Below, piece by piece: positions 56,891 through 64,000 of a DNA stretch of 64,000 bases. The stretch is from Thiofaba sp049322715 (GTDB lineage Bacteria > Pseudomonadota > Gammaproteobacteria > Halothiobacillales > Halothiobacillaceae): contig JBMOQP010000022.1 in the NCBI GenBank assembly GCA_049322715.1, forward strand, positions 40,080 to 104,079. The letters run 5' to 3'. The first letter of the stretch is position 1, and every line of letters begins with the position of its first letter. The position numbers and the translations under genes are program-made. The notes below the pieces were generated by a model. That model was not told where the DNA came from and made no database searches. It worked only from the letters and a program-made list of their open reading frames with translations.

Positions 56891-57814
56891 TCAATTGTCC
56901 ATCAGGGCGCGCAGGTGGGCAGCCACGCTGCGCGCGAGGGCATTCGGCGCGTAGCCGCCTTCCAGCATGGAGACGACCTGCCCATCGCCATGGCGCGCGG
57001 CGATGCGCACCACCTCCCCGGTGATCCAGGCATAGTCGTCCTCGACCAGGGCGAAGTGGGACATGTCGTCCTCGCGGTGGCCGTCAAAGCCCGCGGAAAC
57101 GAGGATCAGCTGGGGCGCATGGGCATCCAGCCGGTCGAACCAGCTTGCTGCGACCGCCTCGCGCCAGGCGGGTCCGGCGGTGCCGGCGGGCAAGGGCACG
57201 GGCAGGCAGTTGCCCGCCTTCGGCGGCGTGCCGGTGTGCGGGTAGAAGGGATGCTGGAAGCTCGAGCAGAACAGGATGCGTGGATCCCCTGCAACGATGT
57301 CCTCGGTGCCGTCGCCATGATGGACGTCGAAATCGATGATGGCCACCCGCTCGAGACCATGCCGCCCCAGCGCGTGCCGGGCAGCGATGGCGATGTTGTT
57401 GAACAGGCAGAAGCCGGCGGACCGTGCCCTCCCCGCATGGTGGCCCGGCGGGCGGATGGCGCAAAAGGCTCGCCTGCCGGCTTGCTCCAGCACCCAATCC
57501 ACCGCAGCGATCCCGCTGCCCGCCGCGCGCAGGGCGGCCGGCAGGGTGTACGGGTTCATCGCCGTGTCGCCGTCGATCTCCACCATGCCCGTGGCCGGGG
57601 CGAGTTCGAACAGGCGGTCGACATAGCGTGCATCGTGGGCGAGCAGCAGGTCCTCGCGCGTCGCCTGCGGCGCCCCCAGGTGCACCAGCCAGGGGTCGAG
57701 GCCGGTGGCGATGAGGTGATCCTGGATGGCCTCGAGCCTGCCGGCGTTCTCCGGGTGATGCGGTCCGTTGCTGTGCCGCAGGCAGTCGGGATGGGTGATC
57801 AGGGCGAGATTCAT
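56891..57814 (-). CDS. Histone deacetylase family protein
   Basis: The 307-residue protein has the arginase/deacetylase fold of class II-type histone deacetylases, including AcuC and polyamine deacetylases. Zinc and catalytic motifs are RPPGHHAG, GFCLFNNIAIAA, IIDFDVHHGDGT and SAGFDGHRED, so it is predicted active. In bacteria such enzymes remove acyl groups from lysines or polyamines. ATG 57814 (MNLALITHPDCLRHSN) is preferred over a start at 57850. It is divergent from an acetyltransferase gene with 59 bases between, suggesting joint control. Confidence 0.9.
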   Translation of the reverse strand: MNLALITHPDCLRHSNGPHHPENAGRLEAIQDHLIATGLDPWLVHLGAPQATREDLLLAHDARYVDRLFELAPATGMVEIDGDTAMNPYTLPAALRAAGSGIAAVDWVLEQAGRRAFCAIRPPGHHAGRARSAGFCLFNNIAIAARHALGRHGLERVAIIDFDVHHGDGTEDIVAGDPRILFCSSFQHPFYPHTGTPPKAGNCLPVPLPAGTAGPAWREAVAASWFDRLDAHAPQLILVSAGFDGHREDDMSHFALVEDDYAWITGEVVRIAARHGDGQVVSMLEGGYAPNALARSVAAHLRALMDN

Positions 57815-57873
57815 GCAGGCGCCATCCTTTTCCGTCATCATGTAAGCCAATCATGGCAGGGAAATGAAGGATT

Positions 57874-60552
57874 ATGGGCGCTCACGTACTGGAACAGCTC
57901 TTCAACCCGCGCGGCGTGGCCCTGTTCGGCGCGAGCGAGCGCGAGGGATCGGTCGGCGCCATGGTCCTCGCCAATCTGGTCAAGGCGGGCTTCAAGGGTG
58001 CGATCGTGCCGGTCAACCCCAAGCACAAGAAGGTGCAGGGGCTGCATTGTCATCCGGACCTGAGCCGGGTCGAGCACGACGTCGATCTCGCCGTCATCGC
58101 CACCCCCGCCCCGACGGTTCCGGGCATCCTGCGCCAGTGCGGCGAGGCTGGCCTCAAGGGGGCGGTGATCCTCTCCGCAGGCTTCGGCGAGTCCGGCTCC
58201 GACGGCCAGCGCCTGCAGCGCGAATGCGTGGAGGTGGCCCAGCGCTACCGCATGCGCCTGATCGGCCCCAACTGCCTTGGCATCATGCGCCCCGCCATCG
58301 GCCTGAACGCCACCTTCAGCCACAACCAGGCCCTGCCCGGGCAGCTCGCGCTCGTGTCCCAGTCCGGGGCGCTGGTGACGGCGGTGCTCGACTGGGCGCA
58401 GGCGCGCGGCATCGGTTTCTCGGCCATTGCCTCCACCGGGGACGCGGCGGACGTCGATTTCGGCGACGTGCTCGACTACCTCGCCCTCGACCCGCAGACC
58501 AAGGGCATTCTGCTCTACGTCGAGGGCGTGCGACATGCGCGCCGCTTCCTCAGCGGGCTGCGCGCCGCCGCGCGGATGAAGCCGGTGATCGTGCTCAAGT
58601 CCGCGCGCCATGCCGAGGGGGCGCATGCCGCGGCCACCCATACCGGCGCCATGATCGGCGGTGACGACGTGTTCGACGCAGCCCTCGAGCGCGCCGGCGT
58701 GGTGCGCGTGGAGCGCATCACGCAGTGGTTCTCCGCCGCGCAGACCCTGGCCCAGGGGCTCAGCCTGCGCGGCGAGAACCTGCTCATCCTGACCAACGGC
58801 GGCGGACCGGGGGTGATGGCCACCGACCGCGCCGCCGACCTCGCCCTGCCGCTCGCGCAGCTCGGGACAAAGACGGTCGAGGCACTCGATGCCGTGCTGC
58901 CCGTCCACTGGTCGCGAGGCAACCCTGTCGACATCCTTGGCGACGCGACCCCGGAGCGCTACGGCGAGGCTGTGCGCCTGTGCCTGGTCGATCCCGCGGT
59001 CGACATGATGGTGGTTCTGCTCACCCCGCAGGCGATGACCGATCCCACCGGCTGCGCCCGCGCTGTGATCGAGCAGGCCAAGGCCAGTCGCAAGCCGGTG
59101 CTGGCCTGCTGGATGGGCGAGACCCTGGTCAGCGAGGCGCGCGACCTGTTCGACGAATCCCCCCTGCCGCACTTCCGCTCGCCGGAGACCGCGGTCGAGG
59201 CGCTGGCCTACCTCGTCGCCCACCGCCGCAACCAGCGCCTGCTGATGCAGACCCCGGGGCCGCTGACCGACGACACGCCCGCGGACGTGGAGGGCGCGCG
59301 CCTCATCCTGCAGGCCGCGCGCGCCGAGGGGCGCAAGGTACTGACCACGCGCGAATCCAAGGCGGTGCTGACCGCCTTCCACATCCCCACCAACCCGAGC
59401 ATCCTCGCGCGCACCCCGAACGAGGCGATGCTCGCCGCGGAAAGCATCGGCTTCCCCGTCGCCCTCAAGATCAGCGCCCCGGGCCTCACCCACAAGAGCG
59501 ACGTGGGCGGGGTGCGCCTGAACGTGCGCAGCGTGCAGAGCGCGCGCCAGCAGGTGCAGGACATGCTGGACCAGGTCCATGCCCGCTTTCCCGAGGTCGA
59601 GATCGAGGGGGTGACCATCGAACGCATGGCCGAGGTCGGGCACAAGCGCGAATTGCTGATCGGCGTCACCCGCGACCCGGTGTTCGGGCCTGTCATCGCC
59701 TTCGGCCTTGGCGGGACGGCGGTCGAGGTCCTGCGCGACCGCGCGATCGCCCTGCCGCCGCTCAACAGCGTGCTGGCCGAACGGCTGGTCCGCCGTACCC
59801 GCGCCGCGCGCATGCTCGAGCAGTTCCGCGACGCCCCGGCGGTGGACCAGAAGCGGATCGAGCAGGTGCTGCTGCGCGTCTCGGAGATGGTGTGCGAGTT
59901 GCCGGAAATCGCCGCGCTGGACATCAACCCCCTCCTCGCAGGCGAGCTCGGCGTGGTGGCGGTCGACGCGCGCATCGAACTGGCGGACACCCTGCACGGA
60001 GCCGAACCCTACGCCCACATGGCGATCCACCCCTACCCCGCCCACTTCGCGCGCACGGCCGCGCTGAGCGATGGCCGTGACATCCTCCTGCGGCCCATCC
60101 GCCCCGAGGACGCCGAGATCGAGCAGGCCTTCGTGCGCGGCCTGTCCGAGGAGAGCCGCTACCTGCGCTTCATGCGTGCGATCGAGGAACTGACGCCCGA
60201 GATGCTGGTGCGCTTCACCCAGATCGACTACGACCGCGAGATGGCCTTCGTCGCCATCTTCGAGAAGGACGGCCAGGAGGAAGAGATCGGCGTGGCGCGC
60301 TACAGCGTCGAGCCTGACGGCGAGTCGGCCGAATTCGCCGTGGTGGTGGCCGACGCCTGGCACGGCCTCGGGGTGGGCACGCTGCTGCTCGAAGCGCTGA
60401 TCGAATCAGCCCGCCAGCGTGGCGTGCGCGAGCTGATTGGCGAGGTGCTGCCGCGCAACCGCTCCATGCTGGCCCTCGCGGACCGGCTCGGCTTCAGCCG
60501 CCAGATGCTGGAATCGGACGAGGACTTGGTGCGGGTCAGCCGGAGGCTTTGA
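57874..60552 (+). CDS. Protein lysine acetyltransferase, acyl-CoA synthetase (NDP-forming)/GNAT fusion (Pat/Pka type)
   Basis: The 892-residue protein matches the length and order of E. coli Pka/PatZ, which acetylates lysines of acetyl-CoA synthetase and other proteins. Domains are a CoA-binding Rossmann fold (1-130, VALFGASEREGSVG), succinyl-CoA ligase-like parts (about 140-460), an ATP-grasp region (about 490-710, KISAPGLTHKSDVGGVRLN) and a C-terminal GNAT domain (about 735-890, AWHGLGVGTLLLEALI). The segment VSQSGALVTAVLDWA lacks the catalytic His usual at the ligase site in true synthetases of this class, which would suit a non-ligase sensor half. I have not aligned this formally. Confidence 0.9.
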   Translation: MGAHVLEQLFNPRGVALFGASEREGSVGAMVLANLVKAGFKGAIVPVNPKHKKVQGLHCHPDLSRVEHDVDLAVIATPAPTVPGILRQCGEAGLKGAVILSAGFGESGSDGQRLQRECVEVAQRYRMRLIGPNCLGIMRPAIGLNATFSHNQALPGQLALVSQSGALVTAVLDWAQARGIGFSAIASTGDAADVDFGDVLDYLALDPQTKGILLYVEGVRHARRFLSGLRAAARMKPVIVLKSARHAEGAHAAATHTGAMIGGDDVFDAALERAGVVRVERITQWFSAAQTLAQGLSLRGENLLILTNGGGPGVMATDRAADLALPLAQLGTKTVEALDAVLPVHWSRGNPVDILGDATPERYGEAVRLCLVDPAVDMMVVLLTPQAMTDPTGCARAVIEQAKASRKPVLACWMGETLVSEARDLFDESPLPHFRSPETAVEALAYLVAHRRNQRLLMQTPGPLTDDTPADVEGARLILQAARAEGRKVLTTRESKAVLTAFHIPTNPSILARTPNEAMLAAESIGFPVALKISAPGLTHKSDVGGVRLNVRSVQSARQQVQDMLDQVHARFPEVEIEGVTIERMAEVGHKRELLIGVTRDPVFGPVIAFGLGGTAVEVLRDRAIALPPLNSVLAERLVRRTRAARMLEQFRDAPAVDQKRIEQVLLRVSEMVCELPEIAALDINPLLAGELGVVAVDARIELADTLHGAEPYAHMAIHPYPAHFARTAALSDGRDILLRPIRPEDAEIEQAFVRGLSEESRYLRFMRAIEELTPEMLVRFTQIDYDREMAFVAIFEKDGQEEEIGVARYSVEPDGESAEFAVVVADAWHGLGVGTLLLEALIESARQRGVRELIGEVLPRNRSMLALADRLGFSRQMLESDEDLVRVSRRL

Positions 60553-60570
60553 GGGAGTGACCTGAGTGAT

Positions 60571-60647
60571 GCAGCCCGGATGGGGGCCGAAGGGCGCGAT
60601 CCGGGAGATCTCCCGGATTACGCCCTGCCTCATCCGAGCTACGGGGG
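60571..60647. repeat. REP-like palindromic element after the Pat gene
   Basis: Its centre is a perfect 20-bp palindrome (ATCCGGGAGA and its complement, 60599-60618). It is flanked by GGGCG/CGCCC and by outer CCGGATG/CATCCGAGCTACG blocks. The GGATTACG and CATCCGAGCTACGGG strings are common in repetitive extragenic palindromes of gammaproteobacteria. It lies just past the Pat stop codon. Confidence 0.7.
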
Positions 60648-60709
60648 TGCCCAAGGACCTGCGGAAGCGACGCCCCGCCGCGATGAACAGGTTCCACTCG
60701 CACAAAAGA

Positions 60710-60733
60710 AAAAAGCCTCGAACGAGGCTTTTT
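60710..60733. terminator. Bidirectional terminator between the Pat gene and yjdM
   Basis: AAAAAGCCTC-GAAC-GAGGCTTTTT is a perfect stem with A and T tracts on both sides, in a convergent gap, so it can serve both genes. Confidence 0.88.
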
Positions 60734-60778
60734 CATTGCGACCGGCGTATGGTCAACCCGCCGGACGGTCCGGGCGAA

Positions 60779-61123
60779 TCAGCCCTTCTTCACGAACTCC
60801 GACTTCAGGCTCATCGGCCCGATGCCGTCGATCTTGCAGTCAATGTTGTGGTCGCCTTCCACCAGGCGGATGCCTTTCACCTTGGTGCCCACCTTCACGA
60901 CCAGGGACGAGCCCTTGACCTTCAGGTCCTTGATCACGGTGACGGTGTCGCCGTCCTGCAGGATATTGCCGTTCGCATCCTTGACCACCAGCGCATCGGA
61001 GGCCTCCTCGGCCGGGGCGGCATCCTTGGACCACTCATGCCCGCACTCCGGGCAGACGAGCATGGCGCCGTCCTCGTAGGTGTATTCAGAGCCGCATTTC
61101 GGGCAGTTCGGCAGAGCGGACAT
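60779..61123 (-). CDS. yjdM: YjdM/PhnA family zinc-ribbon protein
   Basis: The 114-residue protein has an N-terminal zinc ribbon (CPKCGSEY and CPECGHEW) and a C-terminal beta barrel (LVVKDANGNILQDGDTVTVIKDLKVKGSS). It is named alkylphosphonate utilisation protein PhnA, though it is not the phosphonoacetate hydrolase and its role is not settled. Length fits E. coli YjdM (111). It is downstream of the symporter gene on the same strand. Confidence 0.93.
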   Translation of the reverse strand: MSALPNCPKCGSEYTYEDGAMLVCPECGHEWSKDAAPAEEASDALVVKDANGNILQDGDTVTVIKDLKVKGSSLVVKVGTKVKGIRLVEGDHNIDCKIDGIGPMSLKSEFVKKG

Positions 61124-61175
61124 GGCAAACCTTCAATAAGCAGAATCAAACAAGTGCGCAAATCATATCAGAAAA

Positions 61176-62618
61176 TCATGATGCCTCAGGGCGAACCTCC
61201 GCCACATGCCCGGCCGGTCGCATCAGCGACCCCACGACCATGCCGGCCATCGAGGCGAGGAAGCCCCAGAAGTGCGGCGAGATCTCCGCGTCCGGCATGA
61301 CGAACTCCAGCGGCAGCCAGACCATCAGGCCGATGGCGATGGAGACATAGGCGCCAAAGGTGCTGGCGCGCTTCCAGTACAAGCCGAACACCAGCGGCGC
61401 GAAGGCCACCACCAGGGTGACCTTGTAGGACGCCTCCACCATCGCGTGAATGCCCGTCTCGTTCTCCAGCGCCCACAGGGCGTAAAGCGTGACCGCCATC
61501 GCGAAGACCGCCACGATGAAGCGGGTCATGCGCAACATGTCCCTGTCCTTCAGATCCTTGAACAGCCATCCGCGCAGCACGTTCTCGGACAGCGTGACCG
61601 ACGGCGCCAGCAGGGTGCCGGACGCGGTGCTCATGATCACCGCCAGCAGCGCGCCGTAGAAGATCACCTGCGCGATCAGCGGCAAATGACCCTTGATCAG
61701 CGCCGGAAGGATGCTCTCGGCATCCGTGGACAGCAGGCGCGCCACCATGCCCGGATCGATCAGGTTGGCCGAATAGGTCAGGTACAAAGGCACGGCCGCG
61801 AACAGCAGGTAGAACACCCCGCCAAGGATCGCGCCCCACATCGCCACGCCCGCGCTCTTCGACGAGTTGGCGCGCTGAAAGACATCCTGCTGAGGAATCG
61901 AGCCAAAGGCTACCGTCAGGAAGGCCGAGATGAACGCCACCCAGGCCACAGCGCTCAGATCCGGCCAGAAGACGAATTTCTCCGCCTGCGCCGCATGCTC
62001 GACCACCGGCATGATGCCGCCGGTCATGTCGCTCACCAGCCAGGCGATGTAGAACAGCCCGAGCACGATCACGATCATCTGGAAGAAGGTGGTCATCGCC
62101 ACCGACCACATGCCGCCGACGACGGTGTAGATGAACACCACCGCCGCGCCGATCATGATCCCCTGCGCCTGCGTGATCGCCCCTTCGGACAGCACGTTGA
62201 ACACCACGCCCAGCGCGGTGATCTGCGCCGACACCCAGCCGAGGTAGGACAGCGCGATCGCGATGCCCGTGATCACCTCCACCTTGCGGTCATAGCGCTT
62301 GCGGTAGAAGTCGCCGATGGTCAGCAGGTTCAGGCGGTACAGCTTCTTGGCGAAGAAGATGCCGAACAGGATCAGGCAGATCGCGGCGCCGAAGGGGTCG
62401 GAGATCAGCCCGCCCAGGTTCTCTTCCTGGAAGGTCGCCGGAATGCCCAGCACCGTCTCCGCGCCGAACCAGGTGGCGAACACCATCGCCGTGACGATGT
62501 AGATCGGCAGGCTGCGCCCGGCGGTGATGTAGTCCCCCGCCGAATGAACGTGCCGAGCGGCGAAAAGACCGATGGCAATGGAAACGATCAGATACAGGAT
62601 GACGAAGGTGGTGAGCAT
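61176..62618 (-). CDS. Sodium:solute symporter family transporter
   Basis: The 480-residue protein has the SSS family pattern with about 13 helices. It starts LTTFVILYLIVSIAIGLFAARHVHSAGDYITAGRSLPIYIVTAMVFATWFGAETVLGIPATFQEENLGGLISDPFG, a typical first third, and includes IPQQDVFQRANSSKSAGVA. SSS proteins move proline, sugars, short acids or choline-like solutes with Na+. The substrate cannot be read here. A cupin gene lies upstream in the same direction. Confidence 0.88.
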   Translation of the reverse strand: MLTTFVILYLIVSIAIGLFAARHVHSAGDYITAGRSLPIYIVTAMVFATWFGAETVLGIPATFQEENLGGLISDPFGAAICLILFGIFFAKKLYRLNLLTIGDFYRKRYDRKVEVITGIAIALSYLGWVSAQITALGVVFNVLSEGAITQAQGIMIGAAVVFIYTVVGGMWSVAMTTFFQMIVIVLGLFYIAWLVSDMTGGIMPVVEHAAQAEKFVFWPDLSAVAWVAFISAFLTVAFGSIPQQDVFQRANSSKSAGVAMWGAILGGVFYLLFAAVPLYLTYSANLIDPGMVARLLSTDAESILPALIKGHLPLIAQVIFYGALLAVIMSTASGTLLAPSVTLSENVLRGWLFKDLKDRDMLRMTRFIVAVFAMAVTLYALWALENETGIHAMVEASYKVTLVVAFAPLVFGLYWKRASTFGAYVSIAIGLMVWLPLEFVMPDAEISPHFWGFLASMAGMVVGSLMRPAGHVAEVRPEAS

Positions 62619-62748
62619 TGGGCGTCCTGAATGAGGTTTGGGATTGGGGCTAGTCGCCGTCTCACCTGCATAGCGTGTGCTTGTTGTTGTCTCTCACCCC
62701 TTGCATGGGGATGAATTTCGCGGATTTTCAATGAGTAACTCGCATGGA

Positions 62749-63081
62749 TCAAGTCTGGGCGTCTCGATGGACATGCACCGCAAGCCAAAGCGCGCCTTCG
62801 CTGGTCTTCAGGACCGTTTGCGGCGTACCGGACGGCAAGAACAGATAGTCGCCCGTCTTTAACGCATGGGCTTTCCCTGCTACCTCAAGCAAGGCCTCCC
62901 CGCGAAGCAGCGCCACCCACTCATCCTGCGGCTGCACGTATTCGGTCGGGGTGATGGCCGCGGCACTGACGATCCGCTCGATTACCACTCCGCCGTGCGT
63001 CAGCAGCGTATCTAAGCGCTCGCCCGCCACAGGCGGCGGGGCATCGTCGAGCAGGTTGCCTGATTGAATTGGGTCATTCAT
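62749..63081 (-). CDS. Cupin domain protein
   Basis: The 110-residue protein is a single small beta barrel. It has EYVQPQDEWVALLRGEALLEVAG (cupin motif 1, reduced) and GDYLFLPSGTPQTVLKTSEGALWLAVHVHRD (motif 2). Metal-ligand histidines of motif 1 are mostly missing, so it may bind no metal or a ligand only. It lies 130 bases upstream of the symporter gene on the same strand. Confidence 0.83.
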   Translation of the reverse strand: MNDPIQSGNLLDDAPPPVAGERLDTLLTHGGVVIERIVSAAAITPTEYVQPQDEWVALLRGEALLEVAGKAHALKTGDYLFLPSGTPQTVLKTSEGALWLAVHVHRDAQT

Positions 63082-63176
63082 GGAGCGGCTGGGCTGAATG
63101 AAGCAGAGTTCGAGGCGGCGCCGCTGGCTGGTCGCGAACCGCGTGGCTTACTGCACAACCCATGTTTGATGCACGA

Positions 63177-63650
63177 TTACTGAACCTTCAAATAGGCATG
63201 ACCGCCCATCTGCATGTCCGCAATCGCCGCCACGCCGGAAGCCACGAAGCCCACGCCCGCATAGACCTTGGCCTTGTCCAGCTTGATCTCTTCGCGCGTC
63301 TTGTCGCACAACAGCGCCTCCACACCCTTGAACTTGACCAGCGCATCCAGACGCCCCTTCAATTCGGCGCGGCGCTCCAGCAAGGCCTTGTCCGCCGCGT
63401 AAGGCGAGCCCTTCAGATCATCATCCGTCACAAAGCGAATGCCGTGACCGACGAACACGATGGCCACCTCATACTCGCGCAGCTCGCTCTCGTACGCCTG
63501 GGTGAGGTTGTTGATGGAAGTCAGCGTGGCCGAGTAGCGCGTCACATCATTGAAGTCCACGTGATAAACCACCTTCGCGGGAGCCGCCAGCGCCGCCTGC
63601 GACATCGCGACCATGAACAGCCCCAGCAGGGACATCATCAGTTTTTTCAT
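63177..63650 (-). CDS. Secreted DsrE family protein
   Basis: The 157-residue product has a signal peptide (MKKLMMSLLGLFMVAMSQAALA, cut before APAKVVYHVDF). A DsrE/DsrF-like domain follows: YHVDFNDVTRYSATLTSINNL, VAIVFVGHGIRFVTDD, VEALLCDKTREE. Cytoplasmic DsrE proteins carry sulfur on Cys. Here one Cys remains in ALLCDK, at the place expected for the family. Periplasmic members occur in sulfur-oxidising bacteria. The ATG at 63650 follows CGGAGGCTGT, a strong site; an upstream start at 63722 is rejected. Confidence 0.85.
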   Translation of the reverse strand: MKKLMMSLLGLFMVAMSQAALAAPAKVVYHVDFNDVTRYSATLTSINNLTQAYESELREYEVAIVFVGHGIRFVTDDDLKGSPYAADKALLERRAELKGRLDALVKFKGVEALLCDKTREEIKLDKAKVYAGVGFVASGVAAIADMQMGGHAYLKVQ

Positions 63651-63833
63651 ACAGCCTCCGGTTGAGGGGTTGGAGTGATGGCAAGCGTAATCCCGCCATC
63701 GTTTACAGGGGGCATAAACCATGGATAGTACGCAGGCTTGATGTAGGGCACATTAGCGAATGTGTAATGCGCCGGATGTAAACGCTCACGCCACGCCCAC
63801 CCCATTCGGCGGATTACGCTCCGCTAATCCGCT
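63651..63833. other. Gap upstream of the DsrE gene, with REP-like palindrome
   Basis: The DsrE promoter should lie at 63660-63760. A REP-like palindrome, GCGGATTA-CGCTCCGC-TAATCCGC (63809-63832), marks the left edge of the transposase remnant. I see no gene. Confidence 0.6.
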
Positions 63834-64000
63834 CTACGCGGGCTGACGGCACATGCCAATCACCCATGTCCCATAGCTGTCGTGTCCCGGCTGATTGGTT
63901 ACGCGTCTGTTGAACAGCTCAGGGCGTGATTGCTGCCATTGTTTCATAGCCTGGATGGGGGTGACATGCCCCAAGGCCTTCTGTGGCAGATGATGATTGT
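63834..64000 (-). mobile_element. C-terminal end of an integrase-core transposase (partial)
   Basis: The minus-strand frame open to the window edge reads NHHLPQKALGHVTPIQAMKQ, followed by WQQSRPELFNRRVTNQPGHD, the hallmark C-terminus of IS481/IS3-like integrase-core transposases. Typical relatives end at or soon after the GxD. Here the frame runs on (SYGTWVIGMCRQPA) and stops at a TAG that lies beside the REP palindrome, so the true 3' end may have been altered. The rest of the element is outside the window. Confidence 0.8.

Noticed and set aside
61206..62630. Rightward 474-codon open frame opposite the symporter
   Set aside because: Arg/His/Asp-rich shadow; the membrane protein on the other strand explains the region.

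Overview
The window is a 64 kb piece of a GC-rich proteobacterial chromosome. Conserved gene orders (carB-greA, yceD-rpmF-plsX-fabH, uvrC-pgsA, rimP-nusA-infB-rbfA-truB-rpsO-pnp, lptF-lptG) and the presence of rdgC, parC, uup, greB, htpX, fieF and an E. coli-type globin-coupled diguanylate cyclase point to a gammaproteobacterium. A secreted DsrE-family protein and the overall gene style would suit a Chromatiales-type sulfur oxidiser, but that placement is inference. Coding density is about 90 percent. I found no rRNA, tRNA or CRISPR array.

Layout. 1-5811: end of carB, greA, serS, a small acyl carrier protein and the ABC-F ATPase uup. 5772-10426: a poorly conserved accessory stretch with a DUF5996 protein, a SpoIIAA/STAS-like protein, an AHSA1/SRPBCC protein, a SAM methyltransferase and a lipoprotein. 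10501-13319: a PLP-dependent decarboxylase and an AMP-forming ligase of the type usually found in exosortase/exopolysaccharide loci, here without an exosortase. 13411-23668: a haem-globin diguanylate cyclase, aroC, an MFS transporter, maf, yceD-rpmF-plsX-fabH, a CYTH phosphatase, uvrC and pgsA. 23940-32513: the large transcription/translation operon from rimP to pnp. 32827-48826: mostly leftward housekeeping genes (tilS, accA, pepN, a HopJ-family gene, ilvD, htpX, parC, lptG, lptF, trhP), with rdgC and a heavy-metal-associated protein rightward. 48843-63650: a GGCT-like protein, a DUF2339-DUF3999 membrane pair, greB, a DHH phosphoesterase, fieF, a divergent deacetylase/acetyltransferase pair, yjdM, a sodium:solute symporter, a cupin and a secreted DsrE protein. 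The window ends inside the C-terminus of an insertion-sequence transposase.

Two themes stand out. First, the acyl carrier protein at 3490-3783, the ligase at 11721-13319 and the decarboxylase at 10501-11724 together look like a carrier-protein-tethered amino-acid activation and decarboxylation module. It is split over 10 kb and has no visible exosortase. Second, short stem-loop repeats are scattered through the window. Their six-base loop is nearly constant (WTCCNT) while the arms change in compensating pairs. Most copies lie just past gene ends, but one copy sits in frame inside lptG and appears to lengthen the protein. A separate element of about 208 bp with perfect 20-bp terminal inverted repeats resembles a MITE.
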